Notes: generated by a model from the sequence alone, not told the origin. A DNA stretch of 64,000 nucleotides from JOPF133 sp052144935 (GCA_052144935.1 JBKQPR010000344.1:1-64000), one strand, 5' to 3'; positions 8,859-17,741 are shown, counted from the first letter of the stretch. Made by a program: numbers and translations.

Positions 8859-10064
8859 TTGAAAAAACTGCTGGTCTGGCTCGCGGTGGCCGCCGCCGCG
8901 GTACTGATGTGGGGACTCCTGCGCAAGCGCGAACCTCCCAAGATCAATTTCATGCGCGCCAAACGGCAGACGCTGGTGAGCACGCTGCCCACCAACGGCA
9001 AAGTGGAGCCTTTCGAGTGGCAGGCCGTGCGCGTGGAAACCGCCGGGCTGGTCAGCCGCGTCGCCGTGCAGGACGGGCAAACCGTGGCGCAGGGGGCGGA
9101 GCTGGCGCGGATGTCGGATCCGTCGCTCCAAACCGATATTGATACGGCCGAGGCCAAGGTGGCGGAGGCGCGCGCCTATCTCGCGGCCGCCGAAGCCGGC
9201 GGGCGGCCGGCCGAGCTCACCGACATCGAGAACAGCCTGGACCGTGCGCGCCTGGATCTGCGGCAGCAGCAGATCGACTACGACTCGCTGCGGCGTCTGG
9301 CCGACAAGCAGGCGGCCACCAAAGCTGAAGTGCAGGCCGCGAGCGATAAGGTGCAGCACACCGAGCTGGCCATCAAGGGCCTGGAAAAGCGGCGCGCCTC
9401 GCTGGTGGCCAAGCCCGACGTAGCCGCCAACCAAGCCCGCCTGCGCGACGCCGAAGTGGTCCTTGAGGCGGCTAAGGCGCGGGCCGCGTTGATCGTGGTG
9501 CGCTCCCCCCTGGCGGGCACGGTCTACGGTTTGGCGGCCCGCGCCGGCTCCTGGCTGGACGTGGGCGGCCTGGTGGCCAACGTGGGCCGGCTGGATCGCC
9601 TGCGCGTGCGCGTCTATGTGGATGAGCCGGAGCTGGGGCGCGTGGCCGTCGGCCAGCCCGTCACCATCGCCTGGCAGGCTCTCTCCGGCCGCCAATGGCA
9701 GGGCACCGTGGAGCGCAAGCCAACCTCCATCGAAGCGCTGGGATCGCGGCAGGTGGGCGAGGTGGTCTGCACCATCGAGAATCCAGGCCGCGAGCTGATT
9801 CCCGGAACCAACGTGGATGCCGAGATCCGCACCGCCGTGGTGGACCACGCGCTGGTGATTCCCCGCGAAACCCTACGCCACGATGCCCAGGGCGATTACG
9901 TACTTCGGCTGAAGGGCGACACGGTGGAACGGCGCGCGGTGAAAACCGGCGCGTCGACCATCTCGCTGGTCGAGGTGACCGAAGGGCTGGCGGATGGCGA
10001 CGGCGTGGCGCTGCCCTCAGAGACTCCGCTCCAGCCCGGCGCGCGCGTGAAACCCGTGATGTAG
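8859..10064 (+). CDS. HlyD/RND-type periplasmic adaptor (membrane fusion protein)
   Basis: The 401-aa protein has an N-terminal membrane anchor/signal (KKLLVWLAVAAAAVLMWGLL), a lipoyl half-motif, a long alpha-helical hairpin rich in Ala/Arg/Glu (about 90-210), the second lipoyl half around RSPLAGTVYGL, then beta-barrel and membrane-proximal domains. TTG at 8859 is the start, with GGGAGA nine bases upstream, and it gives the expected MKKLLVW N-terminus. No inner-membrane pump or outer-membrane factor is adjacent; two TolC genes lie 36 kb away. The substrate is unknown. Confidence 0.88.
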   Translation: MKKLLVWLAVAAAAVLMWGLLRKREPPKINFMRAKRQTLVSTLPTNGKVEPFEWQAVRVETAGLVSRVAVQDGQTVAQGAELARMSDPSLQTDIDTAEAKVAEARAYLAAAEAGGRPAELTDIENSLDRARLDLRQQQIDYDSLRRLADKQAATKAEVQAASDKVQHTELAIKGLEKRRASLVAKPDVAANQARLRDAEVVLEAAKARAALIVVRSPLAGTVYGLAARAGSWLDVGGLVANVGRLDRLRVRVYVDEPELGRVAVGQPVTIAWQALSGRQWQGTVERKPTSIEALGSRQVGEVVCTIENPGRELIPGTNVDAEIRTAVVDHALVIPRETLRHDAQGDYVLRLKGDTVERRAVKTGASTISLVEVTEGLADGDGVALPSETPLQPGARVKPVM

Positions 10065-10069
10065 TGGTG

Positions 10070-10090
10070 GGGCAGCCGATTGGGCTGCCC
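10070..10090. terminator. Hairpin after the adaptor gene
   Basis: GGGCAGCC-GATTG-GGCTGCCC forms a perfect 8-bp stem 5 bases after the stop codon. There is no T-tract, so it could be a weak or rho-assisted terminator or an mRNA-end stabiliser. It also resembles the other short GC hairpins scattered in this window. Confidence 0.45.
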
Positions 10091-10129
10091 ACGGCCGGGT
10101 GAAGGCCGCCGCTAAAGATCGGCCCTTCC

Positions 10130-10220
10130 GAGACGACCCGTGGAGCAGACGATCGGCCTACCGGTGGGAAACACCGACGGAGAAAACCGGTACTTGGGTA
10201 CCGTTCCTTTACCAAGAATG
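10130..10220 (-). repeat. ~91-bp structured dispersed repeat, copy A (reverse)
   Basis: The reverse complement of this stretch aligns along nearly its whole length with 60091-60183. Shared blocks are ATTCTTGGTAAA, GTACCGGTTTT, CCGAT and GTCTG plus CCACGGGT. Both copies keep an internal palindrome around GGTAC...GTACC although the loop differs, which suggests a conserved hairpin. It occupies the gap between the adaptor gene and the TIGR03435 gene. Confidence 0.7.
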
Positions 10221-10347
10221 ACCCCGGCAGAGCCGGGGGGTCAAGGGCTTCGCCCGGCCGGGCTGGGAGCGCACTTCTACGGGTCGGGCGTATATCGCAG
10301 GACGTAAACCGCTTGATGTCGAAATCACCCTGCACGGGCATTTACCG

Positions 10348-11418
10348 GTGTTCGTCATCAGTCTGAGAAACATTCATGAGCAACGCCGATCTCATGTAGC
10401 CGAAGAAGCAGATCAAGTTCTCAAGAGCCAAATCGAAGGGATTATGAGGAACCGAAGTCTGGTTGGGCGTAGTCGCGGGAAGAAGCTCGTCCTGGCAGCC
10501 GCCGCTATTGCAAGTGTGGCCACACCGTTCTTTGTTGGCATCCTGAATGCACCCGCTGTTCGGGCTCAGAATGCAACAGACTGGCAGACCAAGGCCGGAG
10601 GCAAGATGGCCTTCGAGGTGGCTTCAGTAAAGCCGAGCAAGGGAGCGGTTGTGCCCTCAAATTTGTCACTCACTCCCTGGGATGACTATAGCGCGACTAA
10701 CGGCCGCTTCAGAGCGGACGCCGCGCTCTCGACGTACATTGAATTCGCCTATAAGCTCTGGCTGAATGATCTGCAGAGCCGGGAGTTTTCCCATCTGCCG
10801 AAATGGGTCGCTACCGATCGCTACAGCATTGAAGCACGGGCAGCATCAGGCAATCCGACTAAGGACCAGATGCGTCTCATGGTGCAGTCTTTGCTTGCCG
10901 ACCGCTTCCGGTTGGCGGCCCATTTTGAGGCCAGGGAGGTTCCCGTGTTTGATCTCAGGCTTGCAAAGGCCGGTCAGCCGGGGCCGAAGCTCATTTCTCA
11001 TGCCGACGGCCCTCCTTGTGACAAACCCGGAACCTCACCAGGCGAGGGCCTCCCCGGTTTTCCCCTTGATTGCCATTCCCTCTCGGCGATCGACAAGCCC
11101 GGTACCATGCTTGTCCTGGTAGGCTCCCGCGACGTAACCATGGATATGCTGGCGGGCACGCTTTCCAGCTTGATCTCCTCGGGGCCGGGTCGCCCGGTGA
11201 TCGACAAAACGGGGCTCACGGGGAGGTTTGATTTCACGCTGGAATGGGCGCGTGAACCTCGGGGACCCGCGGCTTCCGATTCGCCTGCGCCAGCCGCTCC
11301 GGCGGGCCCTACGCAAATCGAAGCTCTGCGCGACCAGCTTGGTCTAAAGCTGGAACCGACGAAAGCCTCGCTACCGATCTTGGTCATCGACCGGGTAGAG
11401 AGGCCATCAGAGAACTAA
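10348..11418 (+). CDS. TIGR03435-family protein lacking its usual M56/BlaR1 half
   Basis: The C-terminal two thirds match the Acidobacterial TIGR03435 pattern: MAFEVASVKPSKG, then YIEFAYKLW, DRFRLAAHFEAREVPVFDL, TGRFDFTLEWAREP and the closing LPILVIDRVERPSEN. In this lineage the domain is often fused behind an M56 (BlaR1-like) metallopeptidase. Residues about 24-75 (LKSQIEGIMRNRS...LLAA-type helix...NAPAVRAQ) look like the tail of such a fusion, but the peptidase is absent. The gene is therefore probably 5'-truncated and now starts at GTG 10348 or ATG 10444. Function is unknown; the remaining helix could act as a signal anchor. Confidence 0.8.
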   Translation: MFVISLRNIHEQRRSHVAEEADQVLKSQIEGIMRNRSLVGRSRGKKLVLAAAAIASVATPFFVGILNAPAVRAQNATDWQTKAGGKMAFEVASVKPSKGAVVPSNLSLTPWDDYSATNGRFRADAALSTYIEFAYKLWLNDLQSREFSHLPKWVATDRYSIEARAASGNPTKDQMRLMVQSLLADRFRLAAHFEAREVPVFDLRLAKAGQPGPKLISHADGPPCDKPGTSPGEGLPGFPLDCHSLSAIDKPGTMLVLVGSRDVTMDMLAGTLSSLISSGPGRPVIDKTGLTGRFDFTLEWAREPRGPAASDSPAPAAPAGPTQIEALRDQLGLKLEPTKASLPILVIDRVERPSEN

Positions 11419-11733
11419 ACCGCTCGCGTAATTTAACCAGCAAGCGATTCAATGCCGTGCGGTGGCCGATAGTATCTTGGTTTGGACAGACCTTGCCAGC
11501 GGTCCCCGAGACTCGCACGCATACTCGCCGTGTCGGTTTTTTGGGCGGCTCTGAGAGGACTGCGACCGGAAACCGATTCGTAGAGCACCGAGATTACATC
11601 CCCTCTGACGGCGCAGCATTTACTCTCCACTTTGACGGTTTGTCGTTATCCGGAGAAGCGCCGACGGTCCGGAACGCCGGCCCGGCCGTGAGGAATGCAC
11701 TCTGATTCCGCGAGAGCCATGCGGCTCGCTAAC
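11419..11733. other. Intergenic stretch with no recognisable gene
   Basis: Small open frames here (for example 11457-11705) have no recognisable domain, no clear ribosome-binding site and no support from neighbours. I see nothing else in this stretch until the hairpins at its right end. Confidence 0.5.
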
Positions 11734-11755
11734 CCTATGGGGCTTCGCCCCTAGG
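11734..11755. terminator. Strong GC hairpin (possible terminator)
   Basis: CCTA-T-GGGGC-TTC-GCCCC-TAGG forms a near-perfect 9-bp stem with a 3-base loop. A second small hairpin (GAGCC-ATGC-GGCTC) lies just upstream at 11713-11726. There is no T-run. It may end the TIGR03435 transcript or be another copy of a dispersed hairpin. Confidence 0.4.
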
Positions 11756-11801
11756 CTTGGCCGGGCCAAGGGGGCATCGCGCCGCGCGGTGCGCAAGCGC
11801 C

Positions 11802-11820
11802 GGCAGGCGAATCGCCTGCC
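11802..11820. repeat. GGCAGGCG hairpin repeat
   Basis: GGCAGGCG-AAT-CGCCTGCC is a perfect 8-bp stem. The same stem with a GTTT loop occurs at 22925-22944, and related CAGGCGCTTTCGCCTG units are repeated three times at 13249-13289. Confidence 0.6.
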
Positions 11821-11872
11821 CCGCCCGCGCCCACTTGCGGCGCCGCCGCATTTCCGAAACAATAACAGCTTC

Positions 11873-13237
11873 ATGCATAGCAACGCGTCTTCCATGCCGC
11901 CGGCCGGCGGGCCGAGATATGTGTGGTACCGCGATCTGAACCGCTATCAGCGGTTCGTGGTGGCGGTGGCGGCCGTCGGATGGATGTTCGACACGATGGC
12001 CCAGCAGCTCTTCAACCTGGCGCGCGTAGCGGCCATCCGGGATCTGATGGGCCCCCACGCCACGCCCGGAGCGGTGGCCGACCAGGCGGGCTACGCAACC
12101 TCGATTTTCATGATCGGCTGGGCCCTCGGCGGCGTGATCTTCGGCGTCTTGGGCGACCGGCTCGGCCGCGCCAAAACCATGATGATGACCATCCTCACCT
12201 ACACCATCTTCACCGGCCTCAGCATGTTTGCCGTGGGGGTGTGGGATTTTAACGTCTACCGCTTTCTGTGCGGCCTGGGAGTGGGCGGGCAGTTCGCGGT
12301 GGGCGTGGCGCTGGTGGCCGAAGTGGTGCCCGACCGCGCCCGGCCTTCGGCGCTCGGCATGGTGCAGGCCTTTTCCGCCGTGGGCAACATGGTGGCGGCC
12401 CTCACCGGCATTTTCCTGGGCCAACTGGAGCAGGCGGGGTCGATTGCGGGCGCCTGGCGCTTCGAGTTTCTGGCGGGCGCCCTCCCCGCGCCGCTGGCCC
12501 TGCTGGTGTTCAAGAAGCTCAAAGAGCCGGACCAGTGGCTCAAGGCGCGCGCCGAGAAGAAGAAGATGGGGTCGTTCAGCGAGCTGCTTTCCGATCCGCG
12601 CTGGCGGCGCAACGCCTTTGTCGGCCTGACGCTGGCCTTTGCGGGCGTGGTAGGGCTGTGGGGAATCGGCTTCTTCAGCTACGACCTGCTACGCTCGGCG
12701 GTCTTCGAGAAGACCTTCCGCGCCGAAGGCCTCACGGGCGCGGCGCTGGCGGGAAAGACCACCACCTGGATCGGCATCACCTCGCTCTTGCAGAATTTCG
12801 GGGCCTTTTTCGGCGTGCACGCATTCACCTGGCTCACCCGCCGCGTGGGGCGCAAAAAAGCCTTCGCCGTCAGCTTCCTGGCGGCTCTCGGCATGACCGC
12901 GTACACCTTCTGGAATATCAAGCAACTGAGCGACGTGTTCTGGATGATTCCCCTGATGGGCTTCACGCAGATTGCGCTGTTTGGCGGCTACGCGATTTAT
13001 CTGCCGGAGCTGTTCCCCACGCGCCTGCGCAGCACCGGCACGAGTTTCTGTTACAACGTGGGCCGCTTCGTGGCGGCGGCGGGCCCTTTCACCCTGGGTA
13101 TCTTCACCAGCCGGGTTTTCGCCGGATACGCGGAGCCCATGCGCTACGCCGGCGTAACCATGAGTCTGGTCTTCCTGGTGGGTCTGGCGGCGCTCCCCTT
13201 TGCACCGGAAACCAAGGGCAAACCGCTGCCGGAATAG
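11873..13237 (+). CDS. MFS transporter (metabolite:H+ symporter type)
   Basis: Twelve-helix major facilitator superfamily permease, about 454 aa from the ATG at 11873. The frame is open further upstream to 11789, but those 28 residues are Arg/Pro-rich and include the GGCAGGCG hairpin, so they are probably non-coding. The loop 2-3 motif GDRLGRAKT and the mid-protein mirror motif TRRVGRKKAF are present, and the C-terminal PETKG is typical of sugar/organic-acid porters. The substrate cannot be told from sequence. It stands alone, followed by a small repeat array. Confidence 0.88.
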   Translation: MHSNASSMPPAGGPRYVWYRDLNRYQRFVVAVAAVGWMFDTMAQQLFNLARVAAIRDLMGPHATPGAVADQAGYATSIFMIGWALGGVIFGVLGDRLGRAKTMMMTILTYTIFTGLSMFAVGVWDFNVYRFLCGLGVGGQFAVGVALVAEVVPDRARPSALGMVQAFSAVGNMVAALTGIFLGQLEQAGSIAGAWRFEFLAGALPAPLALLVFKKLKEPDQWLKARAEKKKMGSFSELLSDPRWRRNAFVGLTLAFAGVVGLWGIGFFSYDLLRSAVFEKTFRAEGLTGAALAGKTTTWIGITSLLQNFGAFFGVHAFTWLTRRVGRKKAFAVSFLAALGMTAYTFWNIKQLSDVFWMIPLMGFTQIALFGGYAIYLPELFPTRLRSTGTSFCYNVGRFVAAAGPFTLGIFTSRVFAGYAEPMRYAGVTMSLVFLVGLAALPFAPETKGKPLPE

Positions 13238-13250
13238 ACTGGTGGGACAG

Positions 13251-13289
13251 GCGCTTTCGCCTGGCGCTTTCGCCTGGCGCTTTCGCCTG
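13251..13289. repeat. 13-bp tandem repeat, three exact units
   Basis: GCGCTTTCGCCTG is repeated exactly three times (13251-13263, 13264-13276, 13277-13289) directly after the MFS stop. Each unit together with its neighbour can form an AGGCG-CTTT-CGCCT hairpin, linking it to the GGCAGGCG hairpin family. Confidence 0.85.
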
Positions 13290-13434
13290 TCAGCCGATTC
13301 CTTTATAGCTCCTCAGCTCAGTCTCAGGGAAGCGGTCCTCGGGCCAGATCCCTTCCCACTGCGTTTAAGCCCCCTACCTGAACTCCAGCGGCGCCCGTCC
13401 CCGATCCCCCCTTTCGAGGCTATAGAATGATGTC

Positions 13435-13623
13435 ATGGGTACGGCCCGTTACGTCCAGTGGCAAGACGAAAGCATGTGGCTCGGGTACTTCGTGGAGTTC
13501 CCCGATTACCTGACCCAGGGCGAGACGCTGCCGGAACTGGAAGAGAATCTCCGCGATCTCTACCGGGACTTGACGAGCGGCGACATTCAAGGCATCCGTA
13601 GAGTCGCCGAGCTTGCAGTTTGA
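13435..13623 (+). CDS. hicB: HicB-type antitoxin
   Basis: A 62-aa partial RNase-H-fold antitoxin. The pattern YVQWQDESMWLGYFVEFPDY, then GETLPELEENLRDLYRDL is typical of HicB proteins, which bind and neutralise HicA mRNA interferases. The stop overlaps the ATG of hicA (TGATG). A TATAGAAT-like -10 sits about 10 bases before the start, so the message may be nearly leaderless. The antitoxin frame is intact while its toxin is frameshifted. The antitoxin-first order is one of the known arrangements. Confidence 0.82.
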   Translation: MGTARYVQWQDESMWLGYFVEFPDYLTQGETLPELEENLRDLYRDLTSGDIQGIRRVAELAV

Positions 13624-13798
13624 TGAAGCGGACCGACCTGATTCGCAAGCTCGAAACATTAGGGTGCTCTCTCGTTCGCCACGGCGCGAAACACGATTGG
13701 TATCGGAACCCGAAAACTGGAATGTCCCAACCAGTGCCCCGGCATAATGAAGTGAACGAATCCTCGCCAGGCACATCCTCAAGAAGCTCGCAGAGTGA
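13623..13798 (+). pseudogene. hicA: HicA mRNA-interferase toxin, frameshifted
   Basis: The frame MKRTDLIRKLETLGCSLVRHG, with the catalytic-type His in GAKHDWY and the PVPRHNEVNE block, is plainly HicA. After the GAA at 13758-13760 the frame drifts into a nonsense tail ending at 13808. Read from 13763 in the next frame, the DNA gives LARHILKKLAE-stop, the normal HicA C-terminal helix. A single missing base in GAATCCTCGCC (compare GAATTCCTCGCC) explains it. The shift removes about the last 13 residues, so activity is doubtful. A sequencing error would produce the same picture. Confidence 0.8.
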
Positions 13799-13880
13799 CG
13801 CGTTTTAAGCGCTGGCTCGAATCGGAGGACGAAGTGCGTTTGAGGGCAGCAAACGCTCTTGAGCGAAAATGGGGGATGTC

Positions 13881-14060
13881 ATGATCATTGAAAGCGATTG
13901 GGCAGAGCGAGTTCGCAGGTTTGTGAGTGATTACGATGAGCAGACCGTTGGCCATCCTTTGGCTCACAGAGAGAACCTCGACCGGTTCATCGCCACAGAA
14001 GAGATTGTCGGCTGGCAGCAGTTCCAGGATAGGCCGCTGCTTCTGAAGCGTCTCCGCTGA
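13881..14060 (+). CDS. Small hypothetical protein after hicBA
   Basis: A 59-aa open frame beginning MIIESDWAERVRRFVSDYDE, acidic at first and basic at the end. Its ATG overlaps the stop of a 29-codon frame (13795-13884, ...WLESEDEVRLRAANALERK...) that itself overlaps the restored hicA stop, so all four frames are joined end to end. I do not recognise either peptide. The chain of stop/start overlaps is the main reason to think it is real. Confidence 0.3.
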   Translation: MIIESDWAERVRRFVSDYDEQTVGHPLAHRENLDRFIATEEIVGWQQFQDRPLLLKRLR

Positions 14061-14288
14061 ACGGAACGCCGCCACGTGTCCTTCGTCGATCCGGGCATTC
14101 CGGGCAGATCGGACTGGGCGGTCGGGTAGGGCGATCTTTCAGCCGTGGTGCTTGCCGTGAGCCGCCGCCGGACAGTCCCACAAGAATTTAACTGTCGATC
14201 TCGGCCTGCAAGTCGAGCCTGAGCGACCGGGAGAAGCCGTCCAAACCGGGAAACTTACGTTCTGGTTTTTTGCTGGCATGCCGCGGTT

Positions 14289-14741
14289 ATGGCAGAAACC
14301 TGGCGCTACCGCGGGCAGGAGATCGGCGGCGGGCAGTTGGCCTTCCTGAGGTTCATGGGGGCGCATCCCACCAGCAGCCGGTGGAAGCTGTCCCGGCAAT
14401 TATGCGAAGCGCTGGGCTGGAGACAGACCAACGGCGCCTTGCGTGACGTGGTATGCCGCGGCCTCCGGCTGATGCTGGAGCGGGCGGGAGAGCTCGAATT
14501 GCCGCCCGGCCCAGAGGGCACCCCTCCGTCAGATCCGAGGGCCATGCCGGACGGGGCGTCGGCGGCCGGAGGCGGTCCTGATCGACACCACGCGTTCGAA
14601 ACGCCCGCTCGGCTACGAGGAAAGCACTTCGATCCCGCGAAGGGTGATGCGGCGGGCTATTTTCATGCCTGCGGGCACGCTGAGAGCCAAAGGCTGAGGG
14701 CCTGCGCCACGGTCAATAGCTCAAACCGTATCCATACTTAA
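14289..14741 (+). pseudogene. N-terminal fragment of a DUF4338 (DruA-like) transposon protein
   Basis: Residues 1-80 (MAETWRYRGQEI...SRWKLSRQLCEALGWRQTNGALRDVVCRGL...LELPP) match the N-terminal part of the large DUF4338 family, proteins of about 300-400 aa often found as solitary transposon genes. After ELPP the sequence becomes low-complexity and no catalytic part follows; the frame runs out into the 3' end of the neighbouring GH3 gene. The 228 bp before it show nothing recognisable. It is a dead fragment, not a defence gene. Confidence 0.7.
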
Positions 14742-16596
14742 ACAGCGGATCGTAATCCCTGTCGCCGGGATGGATGGGAATTTGCGCCATCGAACGAGGC
14801 CACGACTGGGACAGCTTTCCCACCGGCCGATAGTCGCCGAAGAGCACGTCGGTGATGCCTTCAGCCTCCGTGCCGGGCAGCCAGGCGGCCACCAGGGCAT
14901 CCGCTTTTTCGAGCACGTCGCCGACGATCATCGGCCGGCCGGAGAACAGGATCACGGCTACTGGAATGCCCGCGGCCTTCATGTTATTGACCGCGTCCAG
15001 ATCTTCCTGGGCGAGCCCCAGGTCGGCCCGATCGCCGTTGCCTTCGGCGTAGGGCTTCTCGCCAATTACCACCACGCCCACAGTGGCCCCGGCGGCGCCG
15101 GTCCCGTCCTTCGAAAACGTCACTTGGACATTCCCCGAGACGGCCTTCCGGATGGCGGCGAGCACGGTGGTGCCGCCCGGCGTGACGTCGCCGCTCTTGC
15201 CCTGCCAATCGATGGTCCAGCCGCCGCACTGGTTGCCCAGATCGTCGGCGCTCTTGCCGGCCACGTGGATGCGCGCGGCGGTCTTCGAGAGCGGCAGAAC
15301 CTTGTTCCCATTCTTCAGCAGCACCAGCGATTCGCGCACGGCCTGGCGCGCCACCTGCCGGTGCTCGGGCGAGCCGAAGGTTTTGTGCAAGCTCCGGTCG
15401 GCGAGCTGCGAGCGGCTTTTGTCCAGCAGGCCCATGGCGAACTTCACGCGCAGGATGCGAGTCACCGCGTCGTCGATGCGCGCCATCGGCACCGTGCCCT
15501 CTTCCACCAATTGCTTCAAATCGGCGATGTATTCCTTATATCGCGTGGGGACCATCGCCATGTCCATGCCGGCATTGATGGAGATGCCGATGGACTTCTT
15601 ATAGTCCGGATCGATCTGGTCGATGGCATTGTAATCGGAGATCAGGAAGCCTTGGAAGCCCAGCTCCTGTTTGAGAATTTCCGTCAGCAGGTGTTTGCTG
15701 GCCGAGCACTTCACCCCGTTCCAACTGCTATAGGAGGGCATGATGGAGCCGACGCCGGCCTTCACGGCCGCGATGTAGCCGGGCAGATGAATGCGGCGCA
15801 GGGTGGCTTCATCCACGCGCGTGTCGCCTTGATCGAGGCCGGGACTTGAGGGATCCCTGCGCCGCGCGGATCCATAGGCCGTGCCGCCGTCGCCGATGAA
15901 GTGCTTGGCGCAGGCCAGAACGGCGAGCGGGTTGGCCAGGTCGGCGCCCTGGAAGCCGCGGACCGCCGCTTCGCCCAGTTCGCTCACCAGCGCCGGGTCC
16001 TCCGAAAAGCCCTCGTAGGTGCGGCCCCAGCGTTCGTCTTGTGGGACGGTCACGCAGGGCGCGAACGCCCATTGAATGCCGGTGGCGCGCACTTCCTCGG
16101 CGGTGATTCGCTCCACCTTCTCGACCAGTGCGGCGTTGCGCGTGCACCCCAGCCCGATGTTGTGCGGGAAAATGACGGCTCCCAGAATGTTGTTATGGCC
16201 GTGAACCGCGTCGATTCCGTACAGAAAGGGGATGTGCAGGCGGGAATTGAGGGCATGCTTCTGCAGGCGGTCGTAGAGATCGGTCCAGGCTCCGAGGCTA
16301 TTGCCTTCCTTGGGATCGGAACTGCCGCCGCTGAGGATCGATCCGAAGGTGTAGGTTTCGATGTCCGTGAGATCCTTGACGAATTCCTGATCCGGCTGGG
16401 TCATCTGCCCGATCTTCTCGTCCACCGTCATCTGCGCCAGAAGAGGCTTCGCCTGAGGGTCGAAGGAGGAGAGCGGCCTCGGCTGGGAGGCGGCCAAGGT
16501 CGCATGGCGAGACGCGAGCACTGCCAGCGCGAAAGCCGCCAGCAGCGCCACGGCGACCCGTCGAGAGGGAATACGCGAAATCGGGGCGTGATTCAT
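14713..16596 (-). CDS. Exported glycoside hydrolase family 3 beta-glucosidase
   Basis: A 627-aa GH3 enzyme expected to cleave terminal beta-glucosyl or related residues from plant or microbial glycans. The signal peptide is RRVAVALLAAFALAVLASRHATLAA. The N-terminal barrel contains YGIDAVHGHNN, the CAKHFIGDGGT motif and the nucleophile Asp in GFLISDYNAID. The C-terminal alpha/beta sandwich (SLVLLKNGNKVLPL) and final barrel-closing segments are complete. The start at 16596 is supported by GGGAG a few bases upstream; an in-frame upstream start at 16629 would put extra residues before the signal peptide. Confidence 0.93.
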   Translation of the reverse strand: MNHAPISRIPSRRVAVALLAAFALAVLASRHATLAASQPRPLSSFDPQAKPLLAQMTVDEKIGQMTQPDQEFVKDLTDIETYTFGSILSGGSSDPKEGNSLGAWTDLYDRLQKHALNSRLHIPFLYGIDAVHGHNNILGAVIFPHNIGLGCTRNAALVEKVERITAEEVRATGIQWAFAPCVTVPQDERWGRTYEGFSEDPALVSELGEAAVRGFQGADLANPLAVLACAKHFIGDGGTAYGSARRRDPSSPGLDQGDTRVDEATLRRIHLPGYIAAVKAGVGSIMPSYSSWNGVKCSASKHLLTEILKQELGFQGFLISDYNAIDQIDPDYKKSIGISINAGMDMAMVPTRYKEYIADLKQLVEEGTVPMARIDDAVTRILRVKFAMGLLDKSRSQLADRSLHKTFGSPEHRQVARQAVRESLVLLKNGNKVLPLSKTAARIHVAGKSADDLGNQCGGWTIDWQGKSGDVTPGGTTVLAAIRKAVSGNVQVTFSKDGTGAAGATVGVVVIGEKPYAEGNGDRADLGLAQEDLDAVNNMKAAGIPVAVILFSGRPMIVGDVLEKADALVAAWLPGTEAEGITDVLFGDYRPVGKLSQSWPRSMAQIPIHPGDRDYDPLFKYGYGLSY

Positions 16597-17056
16597 GGGA
16601 GAACTCCCATTTACTGTAACTCCGATCAATTCGCCGCCGGAGTTCTTTCCGCGCCGTCTACCACCAGGAATTCCACTTTAGCCTTCTGGCCTTCCAGTTT
16701 GAGCCCTAGCTAAGCTAGTCGATCCCGCAAAACCCTCTGCCAGAGTATGAACATGTCGCCGCCTGCTTCGGTCTGATGTCTACGCTGAAATCGTCGGGCG
16801 AGGATGGCGGAGGCGTGGGGCGGGCGTCTGGCTGTATAGACCGAAAGCTGCCGCCAGCGCGCAGATCCCCCTCAGGAGCATTATTGGGTCGCGAGGTTCC
16901 CAGTACCTCGCACTTAATATATCATTCCTGTATGCGATGGGCTGGGAAAGTGGGGCGGACGGGCTGTATGGCAGTTGTGGGTCGGGCAATCCTGCCCGCA
17001 GCCGCCTTTCAGGCGGCTCGCCGGCTGGGGGTGCCCTCTGGGCCCGGATGGGCTGC
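16597..17056. other. Intergenic gap with a mobile-looking hairpin segment
   Basis: No convincing gene. Near its right end, 16978-17045 carries the CGGGCA-ATCC-TGCCCG hairpin followed by a GCCGCCTTTCAGGCGGC stem, and the joined sequence runs straight into ankyrin-coding DNA. This looks like a repeat that replaced the 5' end of the downstream gene. Confidence 0.45.
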
Positions 17057-17741
17057 TGCTCGACGCCAAGGCCAATGTCAACGCGGTGCGCTGGGATGGC
17101 GAGACGGCGCCGATGGCGGCCGTGAATGCGGGCAACCTGGAACTGGTCAAGTTGCTGCTGGACCGCGGCGCCAACGTCAACGCCGCCGAATCGCGCATGG
17201 GGCAGACCGTGCTGATGTGGGCGGTGGCCGATGGCCGTGCCGAGATAGCGCGCACGCTGGTGGCGCGGGGCGCGGATCTGCATGTCCTCACCCAGGGCGG
17301 GGGCCGGCGCGCCGGAGGAGGCGGGTTCCGTGGGGCAATCAGCGGGTTGACACCCTTCCTGGTGGCGGCGCAGAGCGGCAATGTAGCCATGATGGGGAGC
17401 TGATCGCGATGGGCGCCGACCCCAAGGAGGAGGCCCCCGATGGCACCGTCGCGCTGCTGCTGGCGGCGGGCAGCAAGAAGCTGGAAGCCGTCAAGATGCT
17501 GGTGGAACTGGGCGCGGACATCAACGAGGCGCCCAAGGATCGGCCCAACGCCTTGCACGCCGCCGTCCGCTCGGGCGACAACGAGATGATTCAGTATCTG
17601 GCCGACCACGGCGCGGATTTCAATTCCCGCGACGCCTTCGGCCGGACGCCCCTGGAAGAGGCGGAGTTCGAAGCGCCCAAGCCGACCATCGACCTGATGC
17701 GCAAACTGGCCGCCGAAGCGGCGGAGAAGAAAAAGCAATGA
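17057..17741 (+). pseudogene. Ankyrin-repeat protein, 5'-truncated and frameshifted
   Basis: Ankyrin units are readable in two frames. From about 17057 one frame reads LDAKANVNAVRWDGETAPM, then LLLDRGANVNAAE and ARGADLHVL, and stops at 17401-17403. From about 17395 another frame continues LIAMGADPKEEAPDG, LVELGADINEAPKD and YLADHGADFNSRDAFGRTPL to 17741. Inserting one base in ATGATGGGGAGCTG (ancestrally probably ATGATGCGGGAGCTG) rejoins them. The 5' end abuts the hairpin repeat at about 17045, so start and signal sequence are missing. The stop overlaps the ATG of the next gene, which points to a former operon. Confidence 0.75.

Noticed and set aside
11457..11705. 82-codon open frame after the TIGR03435 gene
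   Set aside because: No recognisable domain, no ribosome-binding site and composition like the surrounding non-coding DNA.
14289..14741. Possible Druantia (DruA) defence gene
   Set aside because: Only the N-terminal ~80 residues of the DUF4338 family are present and no other Druantia component is nearby. It is a transposon-gene fragment.
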